Notes under the pieces: model-generated | Databases searched by the model: none | Told to the model about the DNA's origin: nothing | Seen by the model: only the letters and a program-made list of their open reading frames with translations | NCBI RefSeq assembly: GCF_016908875.1 | Contig: NZ_JAFBES010000001.1 | Coordinates: 1 to 64,000 of the forward strand | DNA: 64,000 bases | From: Bacillus ectoiniformans | Lineage (GTDB): Bacteria; Bacillota; Bacilli; Bacillales; Domibacillaceae | Direction of reading: 5' to 3' | Position numbers and translations under genes: made by a program | In this document: piece after piece, positions 29,809-39,665 of the stretch | Layout: each line of letters starts with the position of its first letter | Position numbering within the stretch: position 1 is the stretch's first letter

Positions 29809-30246
29809 CTATTTAAAAACCTTTTCTAGACTAAGCAATATTAATAATCTTTTTTCAAGCTTGGCGACACCTGTTATATATTCCGCTTCAACAGAACCGA
29901 CTACGTCCGGCTGCGGCTCAATGGAATCACTCGGAATATCCAGCACGTCATTGGCTCCATCAACCACAAGCCCTACTTCCATATCATCTAAAGCGGCAAT
30001 GATTATTCTCGTAGAATCATCGTATTCGCCTTGAGGAAGGTTAAAACGTTTTCTAAGATCAATAATTGGGGTAACGACTCCGCGTAAATTAATTACCCCT
30101 TTTATAAAACCGACAGTTCCTGGGACACGGGTAATATGCATTAATTTTTCAATCGAATGAACTTGATGCACCGGGAAAGCATATTCTTTATCCATTAATT
30201 GAAAAGCAATCACTTTTATCGTTGCTGGAGCTGCAATTTCACTCAT
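29809..30246 (-). CDS. cheW: Chemotaxis coupling protein CheW
   Basis: 145-aa SH3-like coupling protein that links receptors to CheA. The sequence shows KVIAFQLMDKEYAFPVHQV, VKGVINLRG-type sequence (IKGVINLRGVVTPIIDLRKRF) and GLVVDGANDVLDI. The start is the ATG at 30246 with AAGGAGTGA upstream; a GTG at 30255 is part of that site. It follows cheA by 26 nt. Confidence 0.96.
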   Translation of the reverse strand: MSEIAAPATIKVIAFQLMDKEYAFPVHQVHSIEKLMHITRVPGTVGFIKGVINLRGVVTPIIDLRKRFNLPQGEYDDSTRIIIAALDDMEVGLVVDGANDVLDIPSDSIEPQPDVVGSVEAEYITGVAKLEKRLLILLSLEKVFK

Positions 30247-30272
30247 GATTTTCACTCCTTCTCATTCTCTCT

Positions 30273-32345
30273 TTATTTAATCAACGCATTGCAGTCGACG
30301 ATCAGTGCAACCTGGCCATCTCCTAGAATAGTCGCTCCTGAAATCGCAAATACATTCGATAAATAATTACCCAGCGATTTCAGCACGACTTCCTGCTGGC
30401 CAATAAATGAATCTACTACCAGCCCGGCCATTTTATCCCCTTTACGAATAATTACAACAGAGAAATAATTGTCTTTCTCTTCCGTAATCGGCACCTCAAA
30501 AATATTCTCTAAAAATACGAGAGGTACAACTTTTCCTCTAAAGTCAATGACCTGCTGATTATGAGCATTTAGGATATCTTCTTTTTTCACAATCGCTGTT
30601 TCAATAATAGAAGAGAGCGGGATGGCATATTTTTCTTTGTCCACTTCCACTAGCATGACTGAAATGATGGATAATGTTAAAGGCAGCTGAATAGAGAAAA
30701 TCGACCCTTGTCCCTCAGCAGCATCAATACTGATAGATCCGCCAAGAGATTCGATGGTTGTCTTCACTACGTCAAGCCCAACCCCGCGTCCAGAAATATC
30801 GGACACTTGGTCTGCTGTAGAGAAACCTGATGCGAGTATTAATTCATATACTTGTTTGTCTGACAGCGTTTGTGCCTGATCTTCCGTGACCACACCTTTG
30901 GCCAACGCTTTACTTAATACCTTATCGCGTTTAATTCCGGCTCCATCATCTTCAATTTCAATAAATACATGATTGCCGCTGTGGTAAGCTTTTAATTTCA
31001 CCGTTCCTTCAGCAGATTTCCCCTTCGAGAGCCGTTCCTCAGGCATCTCTACCCCATGATCGATCGCATTGCGGATTAAATGTACAAGTGGATCGCCGAT
31101 TTCATCGATAACTGTTCGGTCAAGCTCCGTCTCTGCACCGATGATCTCCAGGTTTATTTGTTTATTTAGATCTCTCGCCAGCTGTCTGACCATTCTCGGG
31201 AAACGATTAAATACTGTCTCAACTGGAACCATGCGCATATTGAGAATGATATTTTGCAAGTCCCCAGAGATTCGGGACATTCTTTCCACTGTTTCATTTA
31301 ATTCAGGGTGGTTTAATTCGCCGGATATTGATTCAAGTCTACCTCTATCAATAACCAGTTCTTCAAACAAATTCATTAATACGTCTAACCGCTCGATATT
31401 TACACGAATGGTTTTACTTGAAACGGCCTGCTGTTTTGTATTTTTTTGTTCTGTGTCTTCTTTAGCCGGTGTCTTCACAGGTTTCTCAACAGTTTGTACT
31501 GAGGAGGAAGCGGCAATACTTGCAGCAGCGTTCTTTATTTCATTTACTGCTTCTTGTGCAGGCTCTGCTGTTGGCGCATCGAGTGTCAGCTCTGCTACTG
31601 TCACAACTTCTACTTCAGAAACTTTTTTCACTTTACTTTCTATTTCTTCTGAGGATTCTTTTGTTACAAGAGTGACGGTGAAATGATCATCAAATTGTTC
31701 TTCCTCAAGCTGCTCGGTAGAAGGGGTTGATTTAATTACTTCTCCGCATTTTTCAAGTACTTCAAATACCATAAAGACTCGCGCAGCTTTTAATACGCAG
31801 TCACTTCGTAATTCCACGCCAATTTCAAAGCATGTAAACCCTTGCTCGTTTGATTGCTGAATAACTGTCCGTTCAAATTCATCATAATTAGAAGAGATCG
31901 CTACTTTATCTGAATGATCCTCATTAGATGGAGATTCTGGTAACGATGGAGAGGATGATGGACTTTCCCCTTTTTCAATTTTCAGCAACTTTTCAACAAC
32001 TTCAGTTACATTTCTTTTCCCGTCTCCTCCAGAGGCAATATCATTCACCATTTCTTCTAAATCATCAATCGAAGAGAAAATCACATCCATAATTTCCTCA
32101 TTCACATGAATTTTATGATTGCGGATTCCGTCTAATACGTTTTCCATTTTATGCGTTAAGTTAGCCAAGTCTTCATAGCCCATCGTTGCTGACATGCCTT
32201 TCAATGTGTGAGCTGAACGAAAGATCTCATTAACAATGGCAATATCTTCAGGGTTTTTCTCAAGAGCTAATAAATTTTCGTTTACCGCCTGCAAATGTTC
32301 TTTGCTTTCATCTATAAAGACTTCTAAATACTGATTCACATCCAT
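30273..32345 (-). CDS. cheA: Chemotaxis histidine kinase CheA
   Basis: 690-aa cytoplasmic kinase that phosphorylates CheY and CheB. P1 holds the phospho-acceptor in FRSAHTLKGMS (His46). A P2 response-regulator-binding domain lies near 175-260, and an acidic/Ala linker follows to about 320. The P3 dimerisation helices come next, then the P4 ATPase with HLIRNAIDHGVE (N box), DDGAGI and GRGVGLDVV. The C-terminal P5 is CheW-like. The start is the ATG at 32345, 7 nt after AAAGGGTGA. It is 16 nt downstream of cheB. Confidence 0.97.
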   Translation of the reverse strand: MDVNQYLEVFIDESKEHLQAVNENLLALEKNPEDIAIVNEIFRSAHTLKGMSATMGYEDLANLTHKMENVLDGIRNHKIHVNEEIMDVIFSSIDDLEEMVNDIASGGDGKRNVTEVVEKLLKIEKGESPSSSPSLPESPSNEDHSDKVAISSNYDEFERTVIQQSNEQGFTCFEIGVELRSDCVLKAARVFMVFEVLEKCGEVIKSTPSTEQLEEEQFDDHFTVTLVTKESSEEIESKVKKVSEVEVVTVAELTLDAPTAEPAQEAVNEIKNAAASIAASSSVQTVEKPVKTPAKEDTEQKNTKQQAVSSKTIRVNIERLDVLMNLFEELVIDRGRLESISGELNHPELNETVERMSRISGDLQNIILNMRMVPVETVFNRFPRMVRQLARDLNKQINLEIIGAETELDRTVIDEIGDPLVHLIRNAIDHGVEMPEERLSKGKSAEGTVKLKAYHSGNHVFIEIEDDGAGIKRDKVLSKALAKGVVTEDQAQTLSDKQVYELILASGFSTADQVSDISGRGVGLDVVKTTIESLGGSISIDAAEGQGSIFSIQLPLTLSIISVMLVEVDKEKYAIPLSSIIETAIVKKEDILNAHNQQVIDFRGKVVPLVFLENIFEVPITEEKDNYFSVVIIRKGDKMAGLVVDSFIGQQEVVLKSLGNYLSNVFAISGATILGDGQVALIVDCNALIK

Positions 32346-32361
32346 GAGTGACTCACCCTTT

Positions 32362-33453
32362 CTAAGGTAAATACTTGACAATTACTTCAGCAATTTGTTC
32401 AAGCGGACTAACTTCATCTATTAAATGGGTAGCGATCGCGGCTTTTGGCATCCCAAATACGATACAGGACTCCTTCGATTCAGCAATCGCCCGCACATTG
32501 CCTGTCTCCTTTAGCTGGATTAAACCATTGGCTCCATCAGACCCCATCCCTGTCATGATAACAGCCACTTTATCCACGTCATTCATTTCGCTTAGTGAAT
32601 GAAACATAACGTCAACAGCTGGCCGATGACCGTTTACTGGTGATGATTGATCCAGATGGACGGCGATTGAAGCGCCGATTTTTTTTACCTTTAAATGATA
32701 ATCCCCTGGCGCAATATAGGCGGTGCCTTTTTGTAGAATTTCTCCGTCTTCTGCTTCCTTAACATGAATGTCAGAAAGAGAATCCAATCGCTGCGCCAAA
32801 GATTTGGTAAATCCAGGCGGCATGTGCTGAACGACAAGGATCGGAGCATTTATAGCAGCAGGTATTTTTGTTAATACTTGCTGAAGCGCACGCGGCCCTC
32901 CTGTTGACGTGCCGATCGCAATAATCTTCTTGTTCGACTGGCTCCAATGTTTAACCATCGTGGTGCGAGTTAAGACACTTTGCTCTTCAATAGATTCTTT
33001 TATAGGCGGTACTTTTTCTAATGACGAGGGTGATGAACCTAAGCGAGTGACATTTACTTTGCTCGCCGACAGCACTTTTTCTATTAATTCATCTTTCACT
33101 TTATGTAAATCTAAAGAGATTGTCCCAGAAGGCTTAGCAATAAAATCTACCGCTCCGTAGTCCATAGCTGTCATTGCAGCATCAGCCCCTTCCTTCGTGA
33201 GACTTGAAAGCATGACGACAGGGGTTGGCTGGTGCTGCATGATATAGCGAAGAGCTTCAAGCCCATTCATTTCTGGCATTTCTACGTCCATTGTCATGAC
33301 GTCAGGGTTTAATTGCTCCAATTTCTTAATCGCATCCTTCCCATTCCTGGCAGTGCCAACAACGAATAAATCGGGATGAGTGGATAGGAAGTCTGCAATC
33401 AGTTTTCTCATAAAAGCCGAATCATCAGCAATAAGAACTTTTTTTCTATTCAT
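32362..33453 (-). CDS. cheB: Chemotaxis protein-glutamate methylesterase CheB
   Basis: 363 aa. The N-terminal receiver domain (1-120) has phospho-Asp56 in TMDVEMPEMNG and Lys in AKPSG. After a linker comes the methylesterase domain with the Ser in GTSTGGPRALQ, the His in VVQHMPPGFT and the Asp in MTGMGSDGANG, a complete catalytic triad. It removes receptor methyl groups in adaptation. AAAGGCAG is a weak Shine-Dalgarno. It lies between flhG and cheA with short gaps. Confidence 0.97.
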   Translation of the reverse strand: MNRKKVLIADDSAFMRKLIADFLSTHPDLFVVGTARNGKDAIKKLEQLNPDVMTMDVEMPEMNGLEALRYIMQHQPTPVVMLSSLTKEGADAAMTAMDYGAVDFIAKPSGTISLDLHKVKDELIEKVLSASKVNVTRLGSSPSSLEKVPPIKESIEEQSVLTRTTMVKHWSQSNKKIIAIGTSTGGPRALQQVLTKIPAAINAPILVVQHMPPGFTKSLAQRLDSLSDIHVKEAEDGEILQKGTAYIAPGDYHLKVKKIGASIAVHLDQSSPVNGHRPAVDVMFHSLSEMNDVDKVAVIMTGMGSDGANGLIQLKETGNVRAIAESKESCIVFGMPKAAIATHLIDEVSPLEQIAEVIVKYLP

Positions 33454-33456
33454 ATA

Positions 33457-34326
33457 CTATCGCTGCCTTTCAAACAAAAAATAGCGAAGCTTTTTGACGA
33501 ATCCAATCTTTTCAAACGAGTGCTCTGCATCTACTGGACTGTTAACATATTTCGAAACAAGTCCGCGCATGGATTGCGAAATCACTGCGTTAGGATAAGA
33601 GAGCAAAAAGGGCTGTTGAGCAGAAACTGCTTTTCGAACGGTTTTATCCTCTGGCAAAATGCCTAATTCAACGACCTCTTTATTCATAAATTGGTTCATA
33701 ACATGCTTCAAGCGGCGAAGAGTTTCGGTGCCTTCAGAAGGCTTTTCTGCACGGTTGCAAATTAAGTGGAAGCTTTTTTGCTCATCACGTAAATGGATAT
33801 ATTTCATCATGGAATAGGCATCAGTAATGGCCGTAGGTTCCGGGGTGGTCACTACGATGACATCTTCAACTGACATAATGATATCCAGGCTTTCTTTCGT
33901 CGCCCCTGCACCCATATCAAATAAAAGGTAATCATACTGGTACTGCAGCTTTTCAAAAGCTGACAGCCACCTTTCTAAATGATTTTCCCCCCATTCCATC
34001 AGCCTGCCGAGACTTGTTCCTCCTAAAATACACGAGATTCCACCCGGGCCTTCAACCACTAAATCTTCAAGTTCTACATTATTTTCAAAGAAATCAATAA
34101 TCGAATATTCAGCTGATTGACCAGTAAGTAAATGGATATTCCCCATACCAATATCCATATCTAATATTAGCACTTTTTTCCCATAATTACTTAATTGAAT
34201 CGCAAAATTCATGGAAATGTTTGATTTTCCTACTCCGCCTTTTCCGCTGACTACCGCTATCGTTTGAGCTGGCTTATGATGTGCTCTAAGCAATTTTTGG
34301 CGCAATTCTTCAGCTTGATCACTCAC
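33457..34326 (-). CDS. flhG: FlhG (YlxH), MinD-like flagellar placement ATPase
   Basis: 289-aa MinD/ParA-family ATPase partner of FlhF that controls flagellar number and position and C-ring assembly. The deviant Walker A VVSGKGGVGKSN is near residue 30, followed by LDMDIGMGNIH and LLFDMGAGAT. An amphipathic C-terminal end (KKLRYFLFE) would serve membrane binding. The likely start is GTG 34326 (MSDQAEELRQKL), 8 nt after GGAGA. A TTG at 34341 is inside that site. It overlaps flhF by 8 nt. Confidence 0.95.
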   Translation of the reverse strand: MSDQAEELRQKLLRAHHKPAQTIAVVSGKGGVGKSNISMNFAIQLSNYGKKVLILDMDIGMGNIHLLTGQSAEYSIIDFFENNVELEDLVVEGPGGISCILGGTSLGRLMEWGENHLERWLSAFEKLQYQYDYLLFDMGAGATKESLDIIMSVEDVIVVTTPEPTAITDAYSMMKYIHLRDEQKSFHLICNRAEKPSEGTETLRRLKHVMNQFMNKEVVELGILPEDKTVRKAVSAQQPFLLSYPNAVISQSMRGLVSKYVNSPVDAEHSFEKIGFVKKLRYFLFERQR

Positions 34327-35464
34327 TGTACTTATCTCCAAAAATTAAATTTGTTATTTTTACAGTATCTGCTTTCATCATATCATCCGGTACATTTTGT
34401 CCATTGGTAATAAAGGCGGCACCCTTATTGTACTTATGAATTAAATTTAACAGTGTGCCTCTTGTCTTCGTTTCATCGAGCTTTGTAAAGATCAAACGAT
34501 AAATAGGCACTTTAGAAAAGTTCTCAATAATTTCTTCTAAATCGTTTTCCTTTGATGTCAGGGATAACACTAAATAATTTTCTGATTCATCGAATGAGAT
34601 AATCTGTTCCAATTCATTGATATACGAGCTTTCTCGATAGTTCCGCCCAGCCGTATCAATGAAAATTAAATCATATTCTTTAAATTTGTCCACAGCTTTC
34701 CTAAAATCTTCTGCTTTATAAGCTACTTCTACAGGAACATTTAATAGGTTGGCATAGATTTTCAACTGCTCAATTGCTGCGATCCGATACGTATCTGTCG
34801 TTATAAAAGCAATTTTCTTTTTATGCTCCAATACGTTCATAGCCGCGATTTTAGCCAATGTGGTTGTTTTCCCTACACCCGTCGGACCCATGATATTAAT
34901 GTATTTTTTATTAAATAAAGCTTCTTCTGGCTGATAAGGCTGCAGTTTACCTTGCATCCAGTCACGACTCCACTGTCTCACACGTTCCTCATCCGCTGTG
35001 CCTTTTTCTTGCTTCCATTTTTCCATTAATGTTTGAGCCAGCTCATGGATCAAAGCGTCTGAAACTTCTTGTGTTTTCAAGTGAAGCAAAACACCATGAA
35101 ATTCTTTTGGATAGGCTTCAAGTGAACGATCGGTTTGACGTGATAATTGCTTGATCATCTCTTTTAATTCCGATACTTCACTCGCTAGTTTTCCATCGTC
35201 TGCCTGCACCGCATGTTTCTCTTTCAAAACGGGTGCTTGTGGTATATAAGCAGGCGGAATTTGACCTTCTTTTTTTATGGGGGTTCTGTCTATCTGCGGA
35301 TCTACTGCCGCCACAACCTCAATATTTTTCTTCTTAAAAAAACCGAGAAAGCCGCCTGTATACACCGTTTTAGACTGAAGAAGAATCGCCTGTTCACCTA
35401 AATCGGAACGAACTTTCTTCATCGCTTCGGGCATAGATGAGGCTCTGTATTTTTTTACTTTCAA
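34319..35464 (-). CDS. flhF: Flagellar SRP-like GTPase FlhF
   Basis: 381-aa SIMIBI GTPase that recruits early flagellar parts. The basic N-terminal segment (KKYRASSMPEAMKKVRSDLG) leads into a variable linker, an N domain, then the NG domain with [14 protein letters not shown] near residue 190, DTAGRN and TKLDETK. The start codon is TTG at 35464, 7 nt after GGTGGTGA. That TTG overlaps the flhA stop (TTGA), which couples the two. Confidence 0.96.
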   Translation of the reverse strand: MKVKKYRASSMPEAMKKVRSDLGEQAILLQSKTVYTGGFLGFFKKKNIEVVAAVDPQIDRTPIKKEGQIPPAYIPQAPVLKEKHAVQADDGKLASEVSELKEMIKQLSRQTDRSLEAYPKEFHGVLLHLKTQEVSDALIHELAQTLMEKWKQEKGTADEERVRQWSRDWMQGKLQPYQPEEALFNKKYINIMGPTGVGKTTTLAKIAAMNVLEHKKKIAFITTDTYRIAAIEQLKIYANLLNVPVEVAYKAEDFRKAVDKFKEYDLIFIDTAGRNYRESSYINELEQIISFDESENYLVLSLTSKENDLEEIIENFSKVPIYRLIFTKLDETKTRGTLLNLIHKYNKGAAFITNGQNVPDDMMKADTVKITNLIFGDKYSE

Positions 35465-37497
35465 TGAATATTCACCACCCCGACACTTTGTACTTCAATG
35501 CTTGGTTCTAGTTCATTATAGGAAAGGATAGGCAACTGCGGGAAATAACGCTCCGATAATTGCCTCACGTACATTCGAATCGCCGGCGAGCACAGAATGA
35601 TCGGTGTTTGCTGCATAAATGAAACTTGTTCCACTTGACCGGCTAATGCTTCTAGGATATTTTGTGAATCACCAGGGTCTAGCGACAAGTAATTTCCATG
35701 TTCAGTTTGCTGCACACTGTCTGCGACTAGCTTTTCAATTTGCCCCGACAATGTAATGACTTTTAATGACTCCCCACCTTCAGCATATTGATTCGTAATT
35801 TGTCTCGCTAACGCTTGCCGGACATATTCAGTCAATAAATCTGTGTCCGAAGACATTTTGCCAAAATCCGCAAGTGTTTCAAAAATGATCGGCAAATTCC
35901 TGATCGAAATATTCTCTTTTAATAGTTTAGAAAGTACTTTTTGCACTTCACCCACTGATAGAGGATTAGGTGTAACTTCCTCTACTAGGATTGGATAGGT
36001 TTCTTTTAAATGATCGATCAGCTGCTGCGTTTCCTGGCGTCCGAGCAGCTCGTGAGCGTTCATTTTAATTACTTCTGTTAAATGAGTTGATACGACGCTT
36101 GGGGGATCTACTACGGTATAACCTAAGATTTCAGCTTGTTCTTTCATTTCTTCTGTAATCCATTTCGCTGCCAATCCAAAAGAAGGCTCGACTGTATCGA
36201 TTCCTTCTACCATGTCGTCTTCTTCTCCGGGACTCATAGCCAAATAATGATCTAAGAGAAGCTCACCTGATGCCATTTCGCTTCCTTTCACCTTAATTCT
36301 GTATTCGTTAGGCTGTAATTGGATATTATCGCGAATTCTGACGACAGGAATGACGAGTCCGAGTTCCATGGCAAGCTGCCGCCGAATCATGACAATACGA
36401 TCCAAAAGATCGCCACCTTGGTTGGCATCAGCGAGCGGAATCAATCCATAGCCGAACTCAAACTCGATGGGATCGATGTTAAGCAAATTGACCACACTTT
36501 CTGGACTTTTCAATTCTTCGGTCTCCATCGCTTCTTCCACTTCGAGCGGATCTTCTATCTCTTCTTTTGGCGCCCTTTGTAACATGAATGCTCCAAATGC
36601 TAATACACCTGCGATAGGAATAGTCAAGATATCGTTGATCGGTGTGGCAACTCCTAAAAGAAAAATCGTGCCTGCCGCTACATAGAGCATAATTGGATAG
36701 GCAAGGAGCTGAGACATAATGTCTTCCCCTAAATTCCCTGTAGACGCAGCCCTCGTGACAACAATTCCTGTCGCTGTAGAAATTAATAATGCCGGAACCT
36801 GAGATACGATTCCATCCCCAACTGTTAATAATGAATAACGGCTGGCAGCTTCCGCTAAAGGAAGGTCTTGCTGAACCGCTCCGATCACAATACCAAAAAT
36901 CAGGTTAATAATAACAATGATAATTCCGGCGATGGCATCACCCTTAACAAATTTCGTGGCACCATCCATCGCACCATAAAAGTCAGATTCTCTGCTGACT
37001 TTTTCCCGTCGCTCTCTAGCCTCTTGTTCAGAAATCATACCTGCATTCAAATCAGCATCAATACTCATTTGTTTACCTGGCATCGCATCCAGAGTAAACC
37101 GGGCAGCTACTTCAGATACCCGCTCCGACCCCTTCGTGATGACGACAAATTGAATGATAATTAAAATTAAGAAGACTACCATACCGACAATGATATTGCC
37201 TCCAACCACAAACGTTCCGAATGTCTCGACGACACCGCCTGCTTCCCCTTTGCTTAATATAGAACGCGTGGTCGAAACGTTTAAGCCAAGACGAAACAGC
37301 GTTAATAATAACAATAAAGAAGGAAATACAGAAAACTCCAGCGCTTCTCTCATATTCATTGAAATAAGAAGCACTAAAAGGGCAAGAGATATATTAATAA
37401 TAATTAATACACTCAAAAGCCATGATGGAAGCGGAATGATGAGCATGGCCACGATTAATATAACACTTAACAGAACGGAGATATCTCTTGCTTGCAT
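35461..37497 (-). CDS. flhA: Flagellar export gate protein FlhA
   Basis: 678-aa inner-membrane core of the type III flagellar secretion system. About eight TM helices fill the first 320 residues, with the FHIPEP-type conserved loop at FRLGLNVSTTRSIL and SERVSEVAARFTLDAMPGKQMSIDADL (shown here as its parts). The cytosolic C-terminal half binds chaperone-substrate complexes and forms a nonameric ring. GGAGAGAG precedes the ATG. It lies between flhB and flhF. Confidence 0.97.
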   Translation of the reverse strand: MQARDISVLLSVILIVAMLIIPLPSWLLSVLIIINISLALLVLLISMNMREALEFSVFPSLLLLLTLFRLGLNVSTTRSILSKGEAGGVVETFGTFVVGGNIIVGMVVFLILIIIQFVVITKGSERVSEVAARFTLDAMPGKQMSIDADLNAGMISEQEARERREKVSRESDFYGAMDGATKFVKGDAIAGIIIVIINLIFGIVIGAVQQDLPLAEAASRYSLLTVGDGIVSQVPALLISTATGIVVTRAASTGNLGEDIMSQLLAYPIMLYVAAGTIFLLGVATPINDILTIPIAGVLAFGAFMLQRAPKEEIEDPLEVEEAMETEELKSPESVVNLLNIDPIEFEFGYGLIPLADANQGGDLLDRIVMIRRQLAMELGLVIPVVRIRDNIQLQPNEYRIKVKGSEMASGELLLDHYLAMSPGEEDDMVEGIDTVEPSFGLAAKWITEEMKEQAEILGYTVVDPPSVVSTHLTEVIKMNAHELLGRQETQQLIDHLKETYPILVEEVTPNPLSVGEVQKVLSKLLKENISIRNLPIIFETLADFGKMSSDTDLLTEYVRQALARQITNQYAEGGESLKVITLSGQIEKLVADSVQQTEHGNYLSLDPGDSQNILEALAGQVEQVSFMQQTPIILCSPAIRMYVRQLSERYFPQLPILSYNELEPSIEVQSVGVVNIH

Positions 37498-37521
37498 TCA
37501 ACTCTCTCCTAACAGCAATAC

Positions 37522-38604
37522 TTACATTTTATTTTTCATACGATAGACGTACGCTAATATTTCAGCAACCGCTTTAAAAAACTCTTCTGGGATCGGATCT
37601 CCGATATTGGATTGATCGTAAAGGGATCTTGCCAGCGGGCGATTTTCTATCATCATAATTTCATTTTCACTGGCAATATACTTTATTTTTTGAGCTAAAT
37701 AGTCAGCTCCTTTAGCCACTACATAAGGAGCATCAAGTTTTTCTTCATCATATTTAAGGGCAATCGCGAAATGAGTGGGATTAGTAATTACTACATCCGC
37801 GTCAGGCACTTCTTGCATCATGCGCCGCATCGCCATTTCACGCTGACGCTGCTTGATCCGGGACTTGATCATCGGGTCGCCTTCTGTGTTCTTGTATTCA
37901 TCTTTCAAATCCTGCTTTGACATCCGTATGCTCTTTTCAAAGTCATACTTTTGATACAAGTAGTCAAGAACAGCAAGAAACAATAAAGCTGCGGAAGCGA
38001 CAATCCCCATTTGTAAAGTTAAAGCGCCGACCACTTGAAGTGCATCAATGACCGGTTTAAAAGAGAGCTTTAACACTTGATCAATATTTGCCCATAACAC
38101 AATAAACGTAGCTGCGCCGACAAATGAAATCTTTAAAATGGATTTTAACAATTCAACGAGCGCCCGGACGGCGAATATTCTTTTGAATCCTTTTATTGGA
38201 TCCAGTTTTTCAAGTTTCGGTTTAATAGGCTCACCAGTTAATAGAAAACCGACTTGCATATAGTTAGCCGCTACACCTGCGATCAGCGCTACGAACATGA
38301 CCGGCCCAAGAATATAGATCAGCTGCTCCATAATTTCAAACACGATCGTTTTTAAATTGGACTCAGTGACCGGCATGAGGGTGTAAGAAGACAGTGAATG
38401 CTGGAACAGTTTAAACATGGATGTCCCCATGAAAGAAGCACCAATTGAAAGGAAGCCAAAAATAGCTAACAAGCTGATCGCTGTATTTATATCCTGACTT
38501 TTGGCTACTTGTCCTTTCTTGCGTGAATCCTGACGTTTTTTAGGAGAGGCCTTCTCCGTTTTTTCGCCGGCAAAAAACTGAAGATCCAGCCTAAGAAATA
38601 TCAA
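37522..38604 (-). CDS. flhB: Flagellar export switch protein FlhB
   Basis: 360-aa export gate subunit that switches substrate specificity from hook to filament. The N-terminus RLDLQFFAGEKTEKASPKKR is followed by four TM helices and a cytosolic domain with the self-cleavage motif NPTH at about residue 275. The start is best set at TTG 38604, 8 nt after GGGAGG. The GTG at 38613 overlaps fliR and the Shine-Dalgarno. The chosen start gives 360 aa, the usual Bacillus length. Confidence 0.96.
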   Translation of the reverse strand: MIFLRLDLQFFAGEKTEKASPKKRQDSRKKGQVAKSQDINTAISLLAIFGFLSIGASFMGTSMFKLFQHSLSSYTLMPVTESNLKTIVFEIMEQLIYILGPVMFVALIAGVAANYMQVGFLLTGEPIKPKLEKLDPIKGFKRIFAVRALVELLKSILKISFVGAATFIVLWANIDQVLKLSFKPVIDALQVVGALTLQMGIVASAALLFLAVLDYLYQKYDFEKSIRMSKQDLKDEYKNTEGDPMIKSRIKQRQREMAMRRMMQEVPDADVVITNPTHFAIALKYDEEKLDAPYVVAKGADYLAQKIKYIASENEIMMIENRPLARSLYDQSNIGDPIPEEFFKAVAEILAYVYRMKNKM

Positions 38605-38605
38605 A

Positions 38606-39382
38606 TCACGCACCTCCCATTAACGTCATGACATCACGCATTGTATATAGCATCATTTCAAACAATTGCTGCACCACCGTTAAAATGACCCCCATCACCA
38701 CAAACAGCACAATAAACGAAACGGCAATCTTAATCGGAAAACCGACCACAAATATATTCAGCTGCGGCACAGTTCTGGCCACAATGCCAAGCGCCACATC
38801 CACTAGAAATAAAGTAGCGACAACAGGCATGGCCATTTGAAAGGCAATAATAAACATGGAGTTAAACGCTTTAGCAATATAATCGAGCATTTGCCCATCT
38901 CCAAATGAGATGAATGCCTGTTCCATAGGAATAAACTGATAGCTGTAAAAAATCCCATCTAAAATTAAGTGATGTCCATTTAAACTCAGCAAAAGCAAAA
39001 GAGACATCATGTATAAATACTGGCCCATAAGCGGACTTTGCGTTCCTGTTTGCGGGTCAATCACATTGGCAATGGCAAACCCCATCTGAAAATCAATAAA
39101 GCCCCCGGCTATTTGAATAGCCGCTACAATCATATAAGCGACAAAACCAATCAAAAGGCCAACGAGAGCTTCTTTAATAATAAGTAAAAAAAATTCGCCA
39201 TTGATCTCAAACGCTGCGACGTCCATTGTATAATACATCGTCCAAGAAAGGACTAGCGCAAACCCTAATCTATGCATGGCAGGAATCGTCCGATAAGAAA
39301 AAAAGGGCATAGTGACGAAAAAAGCGGATACCCTGGCTACAATTAATATGAACACTGATATTTTTGGCAGAAGATCTTCCAT
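38606..39382 (-). CDS. fliR: Flagellar export gate protein FliR
   Basis: 258-aa polytopic membrane protein of the FliPQR export gate. Conserved features are MPFFSYRTIPAMHRLG near the N-terminus, GFIDFQMGFAIANVIDPQTG in the middle and the PQLNIFVVGFPIKI segment. About six hydrophobic segments are visible. It follows fliQ by 4 nt and ends one base before the proposed flhB start. Confidence 0.97.
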   Translation of the reverse strand: MEDLLPKISVFILIVARVSAFFVTMPFFSYRTIPAMHRLGFALVLSWTMYYTMDVAAFEINGEFFLLIIKEALVGLLIGFVAYMIVAAIQIAGGFIDFQMGFAIANVIDPQTGTQSPLMGQYLYMMSLLLLLSLNGHHLILDGIFYSYQFIPMEQAFISFGDGQMLDYIAKAFNSMFIIAFQMAMPVVATLFLVDVALGIVARTVPQLNIFVVGFPIKIAVSFIVLFVVMGVILTVVQQLFEMMLYTMRDVMTLMGGA

Positions 39383-39386
39383 TATA

Positions 39387-39656
39387 TCAACCTACAAATC
39401 TCGTTAAATTTGTGAAAATCTCCATAGCATAAGAAAGCATCCTGCCAAGCATCCATGGACCAAAGAAGATTAAACCTACCAATACAGCAACAATTTTAGG
39501 AATAAAAGCAAGCGTCTGTTCCTGAATTTGCGTAGTTGCTTGAAAGATACTGACCGCAAGCCCTACCACCAACGCAAGAATCAGCAAAGGACCGCATATA
39601 ATTAACGTGGTATACACACCTTTTTCTGCAATTGAAATGACCATTTCTGAATTCAT
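39387..39656 (-). CDS. fliQ: Flagellar export gate protein FliQ
   Basis: 89-aa two-TM gate subunit. The VSIFQATTQIQEQTLAFIPK loop is the family signature. The start is the ATG at 39656 behind AGGTGG, giving the standard 89 residues. A GTG three codons upstream belongs to the ribosome binding site. It is 9 nt after fliP. Confidence 0.97.
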   Translation of the reverse strand: MNSEMVISIAEKGVYTTLIICGPLLILALVVGLAVSIFQATTQIQEQTLAFIPKIVAVLVGLIFFGPWMLGRMLSYAMEIFTNLTRFVG

Positions 39657-39665
39657 TGTTTCCAC

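Noticed and set aside
31069-31686. 205-codon open frame on the plus strand opposite cheA
   Set aside because: Antisense shadow with Ser/Ile/Thr-rich composition and no recognisable motif. CheA is intact on the other strand.
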